Assembly: GCA_021166725.1 (NCBI GenBank)
Contig: JAJPES010000063.1
Location: 1 to 64,000 of the forward strand
DNA from: Burkholderiaceae bacterium
Lineage (GTDB): Bacteria > Pseudomonadota > Gammaproteobacteria > Burkholderiales > Burkholderiaceae_E
DNA: 64,000 nucleotides
Direction of reading: 5' to 3'
Shown here: piece by piece, positions 8,083 to 18,932 of the stretch
Layout: every line of letters begins with the position of its first letter
Position numbering within the stretch: the first letter of the stretch is position 1
Notes under the pieces: model-generated
Databases searched by the model: none
The model's input: only the letters and a program-made list of their open reading frames with translations
What the model was told of the DNA's origin: nothing
Translations under genes and position numbers: made by a program

Positions 8083-9548
8083 GTCAGCTTCCATCGGCCC
8101 GCGGTGCCCGCGGCGCTCCCGGTTCGCAGCGCACGCGCGCCGCGTCGCTGCGCGCGCGTCTCATGTCGCTGCGCGGTCGTCTTTCATTGTTGTGCGGGCT
8201 TCCTGCGTCGCTGTCGGGCCGTGTGGTGTCGCGCCTGCCGCTGTCCGTGGCCGCGATGCTGGTCGCGCTGTCGGGACCGGCTCACGCGCAGTCCGCGGTT
8301 CCCGATCTCTCCCTCGGCGGCCAGGGTCTCGCCGCCGAGGCCACGCGCTGGAACGGGTGGCTGCAGGTCGATACCGCCTACGCGTGGCCGAGCCCCGGTC
8401 ACTTCACGCACCTGCGCACGCTGGGTGAGATCGCCGGCCGCGGCGCGTGGGGCAACGGCATGAAGTGGCACCTGTCGGCGCGCGCCAACCTCGACGGTGC
8501 GTATGCGTGGTCCGATCACTATCCGCGCGCCGTGCGCGAAGATCAGCGCGCCTGGGCGCGACTACACGAGGCCTACGTCGATTTCTCGCGCGGCGACTGG
8601 GAGTTTCGCCTGGGCAAGCAGAACATCATCTGGGGCGAGATGGTCGGGCTCTTCTTCGCCGACGTCGTCTCGGCAAAGGATCTGCGCGACTCGGTGCTGC
8701 CCGAGTTCGACCTGATCCGCATCCCGCAATGGGCGGCGCGTGCCGAGTGGTTCCAGGGCGATTCGCACCTCGAATTCGTCTGGCTGCCGTGGCCCGAGGT
8801 CGACGACATCGGCAAGCCGGGCGCCGAGTTCTACCCGTTTCCGCTGCGCTACGACGGCTTTGGCTACGCGATCGACGGCGAGCAGCGGCCGAAGCGGAAG
8901 TTGTCGAATTCGGGAATCGGCATGCGCCTGTCCACCCTCATCGGCGGCTGGGACTGGACGGGTTTCGTCTACCGCGCGCCGGACACGCAGGCGGCGTTCT
9001 ATCGCTCGATCGTTCCCGGGCCCACGCCCACCGTTCTCTACGAGCCGCGACACGATCTCGTCACGCGCGTGGGCGGCACGGTTTCGAAGGATTTCGAAGG
9101 GATCGTCTTCAAGGCGGAAGCCGTCTACACGCGCGGGCGCGGCTTCCAGACGCTGCCGCTCGATGCGAGCGACGGCGTCGTCGAACTGCGAACGCTCGAC
9201 TGGATCGCCGGCGTCGACCTGACACCGGGGGACCGCTGGCGCGTGAACGCGCAGTTCTTCCAGCGCGCCTTCCTGAACCACGACCGCGACATCGGGATGA
9301 AGCGCTACGAGAACGGCGCGAGCCTGCTCGTCTCGCGCCAGATGACCGATCGGGTCGATGCCGAGTTCCTCGGCATCAGCAGCCTGAATCGCAGCGACCG
9401 ACTGCTGCGCGCGATGCTTACGTGGAAGTACGACGCGAACCTGCGCTTTCGCACCGGGGTCGACGCTTTCGACGGCAATCCGCTGGGCATGTTCGGGCGC
9501 TTCGACAACAGCGACCGGGTGTGGGCGGAGGCGCGCTATACCTTTTGA
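8079..9548 (+). CDS. DUF1302-like outer-membrane beta-barrel protein
   Basis: A 489-residue protein with an unusually long arginine-rich N-terminal region, then a hydrophobic signal segment ending at ALSGPAHAQS (about residue 71). The rest alternates aromatic and polar residues as in outer-membrane barrels and ends in RVWAEARYTF with a terminal phenylalanine, the usual signal for barrel insertion. The motifs RLGKQNIIWGEM and PQWAARAEWFQGD are typical of the DUF1302 family. It starts inside the stop of the ABC ATPase gene, so it is probably the outer-membrane end of the same export route. A shorter start within the first 60 residues is possible, because the true signal peptide begins nearer residue 50. 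Confidence 0.8.
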   Translation: MSQLPSARGARGAPGSQRTRAASLRARLMSLRGRLSLLCGLPASLSGRVVSRLPLSVAAMLVALSGPAHAQSAVPDLSLGGQGLAAEATRWNGWLQVDTAYAWPSPGHFTHLRTLGEIAGRGAWGNGMKWHLSARANLDGAYAWSDHYPRAVREDQRAWARLHEAYVDFSRGDWEFRLGKQNIIWGEMVGLFFADVVSAKDLRDSVLPEFDLIRIPQWAARAEWFQGDSHLEFVWLPWPEVDDIGKPGAEFYPFPLRYDGFGYAIDGEQRPKRKLSNSGIGMRLSTLIGGWDWTGFVYRAPDTQAAFYRSIVPGPTPTVLYEPRHDLVTRVGGTVSKDFEGIVFKAEAVYTRGRGFQTLPLDASDGVVELRTLDWIAGVDLTPGDRWRVNAQFFQRAFLNHDRDIGMKRYENGASLLVSRQMTDRVDAEFLGISSLNRSDRLLRAMLTWKYDANLRFRTGVDAFDGNPLGMFGRFDNSDRVWAEARYTF

Positions 9549-9559
9549 CGCTTCTCGCT

Positions 9560-9913
9560 TCAGGTAGCAAGCAGTTCTACCTCGAACAACAACGTTGCAT
9601 TCGGCGGTATCACCCCGCCCGCGCCGCGCGCGCCGTAGCCCAGATCCGGCGGGATGATCAGCCGTCGAGTGCCGCCCACCTTCATCCCCGTCACGCCCTC
9701 GTCCCAGCCGCGGATCACGTGGCCCGCGCCGAGCGGGAACTCGAAGGGCTCGCCGCGATCCTTGCTCGAATCGAATTTTCGTCCGGCGGCGCCGTTCTGG
9801 TAGAGCCAGCCGGTGTAATGCACGCGCACTTCGTCGCCTTTCTGCGCTTCGTCGCCGCTGCCGGCGACCACGTCCTCGTACTGCAGCCCGGAGGCGGTCG
9901 TCTGGTAGGCCAT
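9560..9913 (-). CDS. FKBP-type peptidyl-prolyl cis-trans isomerase
   Basis: A 117-residue single-domain FKBP that speeds proline isomerisation during folding. The family motifs are all present: VRVHYTGWL near residue 30, [28 protein letters not shown] in the middle, and the C-terminal [14 protein letters not shown]. There is no signal peptide, so it should be cytoplasmic. An AAAGGA ribosome site precedes the ATG at 9913; the open frame continues upstream but overlaps the dehydrogenase gene. It converges with the barrel-protein gene and leaves only 11 bases between stops, with no terminator visible. Confidence 0.92.
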   Translation of the reverse strand: MAYQTTASGLQYEDVVAGSGDEAQKGDEVRVHYTGWLYQNGAAGRKFDSSKDRGEPFEFPLGAGHVIRGWDEGVTGMKVGGTRRLIIPPDLGYGARGAGGVIPPNATLLFEVELLAT

Positions 9914-9990
9914 TGGTTGTCCTTTGTTGCGAGAGGTGAGGGGTTCGCGGGACGCTGCTATAGATCGGCGCAACGGCCCGGAGTCGCGGT

Positions 9991-10902
9991 TCAGGCCTTG
10001 CGCAGCCGCTTGATCAGGCTCGAAGTGTCCCACCGCGCGCCGCCCATGCGTTGTACGTCGCCGTAGAACTGATCGACCAGAGCGGTGACCGGCAGCGACG
10101 CACCGTTGCGCTTCGCTTCGCCCAGGCACAGGCCGAGGTCCTTGCGCATCCAGTCGACGGCGAAGCCGAAGTCGAAGCGGTCGTCGATCATCGTGGTGCC
10201 GCGGTTGTCCATCTGCCACGACTGCGCGGCGCCCTTGCCGATGACTTCGAGCACGAGCTTCATGTCGAGCGCGGCGGCCTGACCGAACGCGATCGCCTCC
10301 GACAGACCCTGGACGAGTCCGGCGATCGAGATCTGGTTGACCATCTTCGCGAGCTGGCCGGCGCCGGGGGCGCCGATCAGCGTGCAGGCGCGCGCGTAGG
10401 CCATGATCACCGGCTGTACGCGCGCGAAGACCTCGGGCTCGCCGCCGCACATGACGGTGAGCGCACCGTTCACTGCGCCCGCCTGGCCGCCGGACACCGG
10501 CGCGTCGATGAAGTGCAAGCCGCGCCCGGCGGCCGCCGCGTGCAATTCGCGCGCGATCTCGGCGGACGCGGTCGTGTGATCGACGAAGACGGCGCCGGGC
10601 TTCATGCCGGCGAGCGCGCCATGCTCACCGAGCACGACCGAGCGAAGGTCGTCGTCGTTGCCGACGCAGGCGAAGACGACGTCGGCTTCGTGCGCGGCCT
10701 GCCGCGGCGTGGGCGCGCTCGCGCTCGCGCCGGCCTGGCCATGCTCGCCGACCCACTGCTCGGCCTTCGCGGCAGTGCGGTTGTAGACCGTTACCTTGTG
10801 GCCGGCACGCTTCAGGTGCCCCGCCATCGGATAGCCCATCACGCCGAGCCCGAGAAAGGACACTCGGTGCGGGGTGATCGGTTCGTACTGCCGTTGGCTC
10901 AT
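9991..10902 (-). CDS. NAD(P)-dependent beta-hydroxyacid dehydrogenase (3-hydroxyisobutyrate dehydrogenase family)
   Basis: A 303-residue cytoplasmic oxidoreductase. The dinucleotide-binding motif GLGVMG is at residues 18-23, the substrate motif [11 protein letters not shown] in the middle, and the catalytic lysine lies in [14 protein letters not shown] near residue 180. The family oxidises 3-hydroxyisobutyrate, tartronate semialdehyde, 2-hydroxy-3-oxopropionate and similar acids; the exact substrate is not evident. An AGGAGG site sits seven bases before the ATG at 10902. It reads in the same direction as the FKBP gene with 77 bases between them. Confidence 0.88.
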   Translation of the reverse strand: MSQRQYEPITPHRVSFLGLGVMGYPMAGHLKRAGHKVTVYNRTAAKAEQWVGEHGQAGASASAPTPRQAAHEADVVFACVGNDDDLRSVVLGEHGALAGMKPGAVFVDHTTASAEIARELHAAAAGRGLHFIDAPVSGGQAGAVNGALTVMCGGEPEVFARVQPVIMAYARACTLIGAPGAGQLAKMVNQISIAGLVQGLSEAIAFGQAAALDMKLVLEVIGKGAAQSWQMDNRGTTMIDDRFDFGFAVDWMRKDLGLCLGEAKRNGASLPVTALVDQFYGDVQRMGGARWDTSSLIKRLRKA

Positions 10903-11334
10903 CTGCGACTCCTCCTGTTGACGATGCCTTGCTCCGGCCTGCGGTTCGGGGGGTGGCCGGTCGAAACCGCCACCATAAAGGATTGGACCGAGAGCTCGGG
11001 CGCGCTCGCGTGGCTGCAACGCGAGCGCGAAGCGACGGTAGTCACCGCGAGCCCGCCGTACGGCAAGTAGCGGCTGTTCGAAATGGCGCCGCTCGGGTAG
11101 ACGCGCCGGGCAATCGGCGCTCGATCGCGGACAGAGCGTCCACGCGTCGGACAGCGAGAGCTGTCGTGCGAGCCGGCGACGATCGATTGGTTGCTTGCGG
11201 TGGCTTACGGGCGGCGCCGGTCGGGCCGGCGGCGTGAATGGGTCACGTCGAGAAAGTTGACAATCCTTTACATCTTCTGCGCCGTGCTTAGAGTCGTATT
11301 TGGTAAGTCATTGAAAAACAAAATCATATTTTGC
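10903..11334. other. Intergenic region between divergent genes
   Basis: About 430 bases between the dehydrogenase and the second PEP-CTERM gene. The last 70 bases (11265-11334) are clearly AT-richer than their surroundings, as expected for an upstream activator region of a sigma-54 promoter. I see no RNA gene or convincing coding frame. Confidence 0.5.
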
Positions 11335-11350
11335 TGGTACAGTTGTTGCT
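11335..11350 (+). promoter_or_regulatory. Sigma-54 (RpoN) promoter of the second PEP-CTERM gene
   Basis: TGGTACAGTTGTTGCT matches TGGCAC-N5-TTGC at all but one position, with correct GG-GC spacing. The start of transcription would be near 11361, about 24 bases before the ATG. Confidence 0.75.
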
Positions 11351-11384
11351 TATAACGCCGAACAATCTGATGGGGAGAATCCGG

Positions 11385-12071
11385 ATGAAAGCAGGCATTG
11401 CTGCAGGCGCCTTCGTGGCGGCGTCGATAGCGTTCAGCGCCTCGGCGCTTGCCGTCACCGTCACGGTGGGCGGAACGCCGGGCGGGGCGAGTGGCTACCA
11501 CTCGTCGGTGCCTGGAGTGACGATGGTCGATTTCGATAGTGCGTACCCGGCAGGATGGTCGCTCTCCGGTGACGCCGCCGTCGTTAGCGGTTCGCTTCCG
11601 GGCTTCTACGCTGCGCCGCCCAACAGCGGACCGAACAACAACACCTCGCAGTACCTCACGGTTCCCTTCGGGCAGAGTTCGGGTACGGCCGAGATCTCGC
11701 TGGGCGGCCCATACAACTACTACGGCCTGTACTGGGGTTCGATCGACAGTTACAACACGCTGAGCTTCTGGGACGGCGGGACGCAGGTGTTTTCGTTCAG
11801 CGGTTCGGACGCGGCTGCGCTGGTTCCTACCGCTCCCAACGGAGAACAAAGCCTCGCGGCCTACTTCAATTTCTTCGGACTGCCGGCGTTCAATACCGTT
11901 CGCATGTCGTCGACCTCGTACGCGTTCGAGACGGACAACCACGCCTACGGTAACGTCCCCGAGCCGGGGAGCCTTGCGCTGCTCGGGCTCGGCGCTCTCG
12001 GGCTTGTGATCGGGCGGCGCGCGGGGTTGCCTCGGCGACGTGGTGCACGTACTGCCGGCGCACTCGGGTAG
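11385..12071 (+). CDS. PEP-CTERM sorting-domain surface protein
   Basis: A 228-residue exported protein. Residues 1-21 form a signal peptide ending near SALA. The central part is low in charge and rich in G, S, Y and N, as is usual for exosortase substrates, with the stretch YNYYGLYWGSIDSYNTLSFWDGG typical of one subfamily of such proteins. The sorting tag VPEPGSLALLGLGALGLVIGRR begins about 40 residues before the end and is followed by an unusually long basic tail (AGLPRRRGARTAGALG). A GGGGAG ribosome site lies before ATG 11385, which is preferred to an in-frame ATG 15 bases earlier. Exosortase would cleave the tag; function beyond surface location is unknown. Confidence 0.88.
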   Translation: MKAGIAAGAFVAASIAFSASALAVTVTVGGTPGGASGYHSSVPGVTMVDFDSAYPAGWSLSGDAAVVSGSLPGFYAAPPNSGPNNNTSQYLTVPFGQSSGTAEISLGGPYNYYGLYWGSIDSYNTLSFWDGGTQVFSFSGSDAAALVPTAPNGEQSLAAYFNFFGLPAFNTVRMSSTSYAFETDNHAYGNVPEPGSLALLGLGALGLVIGRRAGLPRRRGARTAGALG

Positions 12072-12084
12072 TTCGAGCCGGACC

Positions 12085-12109
12085 GCTGCGCCGCGAGGCG
12101 CAGCATTTT
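12085..12109 (+). terminator. Intrinsic terminator after the PEP-CTERM gene
   Basis: A perfect 8-base stem (GCTGCGCC / GGCGCAGC) with a GCGA tetraloop followed by ATTTTC, 14 bases after the stop codon. Confidence 0.75.
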
Positions 12110-12131
12110 CTCTCTCGTAACCGCTCGTCGC

Positions 12132-13154
12132 TCAGTCGACCCGCGCGCCCGACGCCTTCACGATCTTCTCGTATTTCTTCTGCTCGGCGCGCACGAACTC
12201 GGCGAAGGCCTGTGGCGACAACGGCGCGGGCTTCGCGCCCATCTTCGACAGTCGCTCGACGATCTCCGGGCTGGCGAGCGCGCGCGCGAACTCGTCGTGC
12301 AGCCGGTCGACCACGTCTTTCGGCGTGCCGGCCGGCGCGAAGACGCCGAACCAGGTGTCGATGTCGAAACCTTTCAGGCCGCTCTCCGACATCGTCGGCA
12401 CGTCGGGAAAGAAGCTCGAGCGCTCGGTCGTCGTCACGGCGAGCGCCTTCAGCTTGCCGGCGCGGATCTGCGGCGCGGCCGACGCGAGATTATCGAACAG
12501 GAAGTCGGTCTCGCCCGACAGCAGGCTGAGCTGCGCGGGCGCTGCGCCCTTGTAAGGAATGTGAACGGCGGCGATGCCGGCCATCGACTCGAGCAGCTCG
12601 CCGGCCAGGTGCCCGGCGCTGCCGTTGCTGCCCGACGCGTAGTTCAGCTTTCCGGGATTGCGCTTCGCGTAGGCGATGAGATCGGCGACGTTGTTCACGC
12701 CGAGCTTCGCGGCAGTTTCGGGATTCATCACGAGCACGTTCGGCACGCTGGCGATGCGCGTGATCGGGGCGAAGTCCGCGTTCGCGTCGTAGGGCATCTT
12801 CGCGTAGAGATACGGGTTGATCGCGTGCGTGGCGACCGCGCCCATCACGATCGTGTAGCCGTCGGGCTTGGCCTTCGCGACCAGATCGGCGCCGATGTTG
12901 CCGCCGGCACCCGGCTTGTTCTCGACGATCACGCGCTGGCCGAGCGATGCGTCGAGCTTCTCCGCCAGCGCGCGTGCGACCAGGTCGAGCGGGCCGCCCG
13001 GCGGATAAGGGACGACGTAGCGGATCGGTCGCTCGGGCCACGACTGTGCCGATGCCGTCGAGGGCAGCGCGGCGATTCCTGCAGCGCCGGCGAGGGCGGC
13101 AGCGGCCGGCAGCGCCACCAGGCGGCGTCGAAGCGACGAAGGAAGGCGGGACAT
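12132..13154 (-). CDS. Bug-family tripartite tricarboxylate transporter substrate-binding protein
   Basis: A 340-residue periplasmic binding protein. The signal peptide covers about residues 1-37 (ending TASAQS). Family landmarks are PIRYVVPYPPGGPLDLVARALAE, VIVENKPGAGGNIG, KPDGYTIVMG and VHIPYKGAAPAQ. Bug proteins are very numerous in Burkholderiales and bind small carboxylates or amides; the TctA/TctB membrane partners are not in this window, so it is either an orphan or uses a distant transporter. A GGAG site precedes the ATG at 13154. It lies just downstream of a decayed CoA-transferase gene, so the two may have formed an uptake-and-activation pair. Confidence 0.88.
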   Translation of the reverse strand: MSRLPSSLRRRLVALPAAAALAGAAGIAALPSTASAQSWPERPIRYVVPYPPGGPLDLVARALAEKLDASLGQRVIVENKPGAGGNIGADLVAKAKPDGYTIVMGAVATHAINPYLYAKMPYDANADFAPITRIASVPNVLVMNPETAAKLGVNNVADLIAYAKRNPGKLNYASGSNGSAGHLAGELLESMAGIAAVHIPYKGAAPAQLSLLSGETDFLFDNLASAAPQIRAGKLKALAVTTTERSSFFPDVPTMSESGLKGFDIDTWFGVFAPAGTPKDVVDRLHDEFARALASPEIVERLSKMGAKPAPLSPQAFAEFVRAEQKKYEKIVKASGARVD

Positions 13155-13249
13155 CGGTACTCCTGCGAAAGGAAGGGAATGGAAACAAAGCGGCCGCGGC
13201 CGCGGCGATCGACCGCGCGAGACGGGGCGATGATACGGCGTGCCCCCGA

Positions 13250-14125
13250 TCAGGCGTCCGCCTGCGGCGCTCCCTGGGTCGCGCGGATCGCGTCGTCGTC
13301 GTAGCCGAGCAGCTCGCGCAGCACCTGCGTCGTATGCTGGCCGACGCGCGGCGGCGCCAGCCGGTACGAAGGTGGCGTCGCGCTCATCTTCAGCGGGCTG
13401 GCGACGAGCGGAATCTCGCCCGCGTCGTCGCGTTCGAGGGCGATGCGCATGCCGCGTGCGCGCACCTGCTCGTTGTCGAACACCTGTGCGAGATCGTTGA
13501 TCGGCCCGCAGGGGACGCCGGCGCGCTCCAGGCCCCCGAGCCAGAAGTGCGCCGGGCGTTCGGCGATGAGATCGGCGAGCGGCGTGCCGCTCACCAGGTA
13601 GTTCGCGTTCATGTTCGCCAGCATCGCCATCTGCACGTCGAGCAGCGCGACGTCGATGTACTGGCCTTCTCCGGTGCGTTCGCGGTGAAAGAGTGCAGCG
13701 AGCACGGCCTGCGTGGCGAACATGCCGGTCATCAGGTCCGAGAAGAGGAGACGCGGGTCGATCGCGCGCAGGCTGTCGTAGTCGAGCTCGTATTTCGCGA
13801 GTTGCCCGACCTTGTAGTTCTCGAGCACGACGTCGCATCTCGCCGCGAGTCCGCGCACGGCGCGCTGGCCGGCCTCGCTGGGGATGTCGATCGTCACCGA
13901 ACGCTTGTTGCGGTTCGCTGCGAGGTAGTAGGCGGCGTCGGTCGTGTCGTTGCCGCCGCGATCCTTCAGGAACGGCGGCCTTCAGCTACGCGTGTCGTCG
14001 CCCGCGCCCGGCCGCTCGATCTTGATCGCTTCCGCACCGAGGTCGGCGAGGTTCTGCGAGCACCAGGGACCGGCCAGGACGCGGGAGAGATCGAGGACGC
14101 GGATGCCGTTCAGCGCGGATGTCAT
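13250..14125 (-). pseudogene. Decayed family III (CaiB/BaiF) CoA-transferase
   Basis: Reading from ATG 14125 gives the normal family start, [21 protein letters not shown], then [22 protein letters not shown] and a TGA at 13982-13984. In this position the family has a tryptophan (SWGPPF), and the frame continues unbroken after the TGA with RPPFLKDRGGNDT...AYYLAANRNKRSVTIDI. Two internal segments normal for the family are also missing: the region between DPRL and the DLMTGMFATQ segment, and about 60 residues between VSGTPL and ADLIAERP. The total is about 290 codons instead of the usual 380-410. One nonsense change plus two in-frame deletions make it a pseudogene. The C-terminal 215 codons alone could be translated from a GTG but would lack the CoA-binding N-terminus. 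Confidence 0.85.
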
Positions 14126-14259
14126 CGCGTCCTTCGTCGGTTCAGGGCGAACCTACGTTCTACGGATGTCCCGTGTGCGCTCGTCGCCGACCTGCCCCGA
14201 TCGCGGACATCGTCGAGTGGATCTCGCTGAAAGCCACGACCGCGTCCGTTCGCTGGCGT

Positions 14260-15057
14260 TCACATCGTTTCACGACGTGCGACGCGTCTCGCCGCGAGTA
14301 CCACCAACCCAAGTCCGAGCAGAGCGAGAGAGGCTGGCGCCGGTACACCGTTCGGTGTGCAACCGGGCGCCGTTGGGTTCGCCTCGCAGAATTCGACCGC
14401 TGTTCCCTGGACGCCCACGGTGAAGCCGTTCCAGTATTCATTGCTCAGACTGCGCCAACTTACCGTGTCGAAAGTTCCCTTGAATTGCAGGGTGCCATGC
14501 GGTTCGCCGGTTCCGAGGAGTTGGTATTCGGTCTTGCCACCCACGGTAACGACCTGCTTGTAGGACGTTCCGCAACCGTAGTAGCCGCATGCGTTGCCGC
14601 CATCCGAGGGGTTGCCGAAGCTGAGAATGTCGAAGTCCTGATCGAAGGCGTATCCGTTGCCGTTCAGGCTCACGTAGGCGAAAACGGGGTTTGCGATAGC
14701 CTGCGAGAAGCTGAGTGTCTGGCTTCCCGCATACTGCAGCGCGACGATATCGGTAGTCGCCGGCCGGTTGTCGACTGCGCTGCTCGTGTAGGGCGAAGTG
14801 CCGGTGGGGCCGTCGGTGCCCCCGCTGTAGTAGTAGTTCCCGCCGCTCGTCTGATAGAACCCAACGCCCTGCGGGTTGGTGTAGGTAACGGTAACCGTGG
14901 AGGTCGGCGTCGTGATCGTGCCGCCGCCCTGGAATCCGGTTCCCGGGTCCCGATCGACGCCGGTCCAGTCGGTCCAGTAGATCTGTGCCGCCGACGCGCC
15001 GCCCGCCGCGATAGCGAGTGCCAGGGTGCAGGCTGCGCGCGCGAATAGCTTTGTCAT
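14260..15057 (-). CDS. PEP-CTERM-type surface protein with VPAPASL sorting tag
   Basis: A 265-residue exported protein. The signal peptide is residues 1-23 (ending GGASAA). The body starts with QIYWTDWTGVD and is rich in G, T, Y and S. A CxxC-like pair occurs in the ACGYYGCG stretch, and two more cysteines lie in EFCEANPTAPGC just before the tag. The sorting tag is the variant VPAPASLALLGLGLVVLAARR, with A in place of the usual E, followed by a short basic tail. An AGAGGTGG ribosome site precedes the ATG at 15057. A weaker sigma-54 promoter match lies 50-65 bases upstream. No terminator is visible in the 134 bases before the CoA-transferase remnant. Confidence 0.85.
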   Translation of the reverse strand: MTKLFARAACTLALAIAAGGASAAQIYWTDWTGVDRDPGTGFQGGGTITTPTSTVTVTYTNPQGVGFYQTSGGNYYYSGGTDGPTGTSPYTSSAVDNRPATTDIVALQYAGSQTLSFSQAIANPVFAYVSLNGNGYAFDQDFDILSFGNPSDGGNACGYYGCGTSYKQVVTVGGKTEYQLLGTGEPHGTLQFKGTFDTVSWRSLSNEYWNGFTVGVQGTAVEFCEANPTAPGCTPNGVPAPASLALLGLGLVVLAARRVARRETM

Positions 15058-15106
15058 GTCGCCACCTCTCGCAGAATCATTGCAAAGATTAGATGCAGGA
15101 GCCGCA

Positions 15107-15122
15107 AGCAAGATTTGGGCCG
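15107..15122 (-). promoter_or_regulatory. Candidate sigma-54 promoter of the third PEP-CTERM gene
   Basis: Minus-strand CGGCCCAAATCTTGCT keeps the essential GG and GC pairs at the right spacing and has a perfect TTGCT box, but differs from TGGCAC at two positions. The predicted leader is about 40 bases. Weaker than the other two matches. Confidence 0.5.
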
Positions 15123-15307
15123 GCATCAAGGTTCGGGTGAAATCTAGTGAAATCAACGGCTTGATTCGATCCCGTCGGAGATTGCTCGCGCAGGTGTAAG
15201 GAAATCCGGCATGAGATCCGCTTTTGCTGTCGCGAGATCCCACGATCTGACCCTTCACGCCTCAAGGTAAAATAGCCGGTTCCCCCCAAAATCCGCCGCT
15301 CCGCGAA

Positions 15308-17926
<2,619 letters not shown>

Positions 17927-17964
17927 AGCGAGTCGATGAATCTGCCGTGCCACTGCCGCTGCCG

Positions 17965-18855
17965 ATGACCGATTTGCGCGCGACGAACAGCGCCGTCGGC
18001 GGCAAGAGCCGGCGCGCGTTGGCGCACGAACTGCTCGCCCGCATCGAGGCGATCGCCGCGCTCGGGCCGCTGCCCGCCGTGTCCGCCGTGCATCTTCCGC
18101 TCGCGGCCGACGAGGGTTCGCGCGAGTCCGAGTTCTGTGGTGTGGAGCTCGACGACGGATCGATCGGGCTGTCGTTCCTGCTGCTCGGCGACACCTTCGC
18201 TCGTCTGCGTGGCGACAATCCGGCGGCGGCGCTGCGCGGCGTACCCGCGCTCGAGCTTGCGCGCGGCTACCTCGACGACGATCCGGTGCGCCGCACGCTC
18301 GGCTTCGCCGCCGTCAACGCGATCTCGCAGCGTTTCTTTCGCGAGGCCGGCTACGCGCTCGACACCGCCTCCGATTCGATCGGCTCGCTCGATCCGCAGC
18401 CGGGAGAGCGCATCGGCATGGTCGGCCTGTTCGGCCCGCTCGTGCCGCGCATCGTCGGTGCCGGCGCGTCACTCGTGGTGCTCGAGTTGCAGAGCCGCCT
18501 CGTCGGCGAGCACGACGGCTGGCGCGTGACGCTCGAACCTGCCGAGCTCGCCGATTGCACGAAAGTGCTTTGCACGACCACCGTGCTGCTGAACGACACG
18601 CTCGACGCGGTGCTCGCCTCGGTGCGCGCGGCGCGCTGGCTGGCGCTGGTCGGTCCGGGTGGCGGCTGCGTGCCCGACGACCTGTTCGCGCGCGGCGTCA
18701 CGCTGCTCGGCGGAACGACGATCGTCGATCGCGCCGGCTTCGCCGACGCCGTGGCGCGCGGCGAGGCGTGGGGGCGCTTCGCGCGCAAGTACGTGATCGC
18801 CCGCGACCTTTATCCGGGCTTCGGGCGGCTGACGGCAAGCATCGCGGCGCGCTAG
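17965..18855 (+). CDS. DUF364/DUF4213 domain protein (putative heavy-metal chelation)
   Basis: About 296 residues. The N-terminal half fits the DUF4213 domain (LLARIEAIAALG...GVELDDGSIGLSFLLLGDT) and the C-terminal half the DUF364 Rossmann-like domain, with GFAAVNAISQ and GMVGLFGPLVPRIVGAG as landmarks and CTTTVLLNDTLDAVL near the active cleft. Proteins of this family are linked by annotation to metal or anaerobic metabolism, but no reaction is established. The start is uncertain: ATG 17965 or GTG 17947, neither with a strong ribosome site. The gene begins 38 bases after alaS and ends with a TAG that belongs to a dispersed repeat. Confidence 0.72.
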   Translation: MTDLRATNSAVGGKSRRALAHELLARIEAIAALGPLPAVSAVHLPLAADEGSRESEFCGVELDDGSIGLSFLLLGDTFARLRGDNPAAALRGVPALELARGYLDDDPVRRTLGFAAVNAISQRFFREAGYALDTASDSIGSLDPQPGERIGMVGLFGPLVPRIVGAGASLVVLELQSRLVGEHDGWRVTLEPAELADCTKVLCTTTVLLNDTLDAVLASVRAARWLALVGPGGGCVPDDLFARGVTLLGGTTIVDRAGFADAVARGEAWGRFARKYVIARDLYPGFGRLTASIAAR

Positions 18856-18905
18856 GAGGCTGCCGTCCTCTGCGCGACCCCTGTCCATAGTCCGACAGCC
18901 TCCTA
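18853..18905. repeat. Dispersed palindromic repeat, copy B
   Basis: A 53-base element with perfect 10-base inverted ends, TAGGAGGCTG at 18853-18862 and CAGCCTCCTA at 18896-18905. Positions 18881-18904 match copies A and C. The left arm supplies the TAG stop of the DUF364 gene. It could fold into a hairpin at the end of that transcript. Confidence 0.7.
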
Positions 18906-18932
18906 GACGGTACATCGTCCCGCAACCGCTCG

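Noticed and set aside
15268..15273. Full sigma-70 promoter for alaS
   Set aside because: A TAAAAT box is present but no acceptable -35 element lies at 16-18 bases, so I only mention it in the gene entry.
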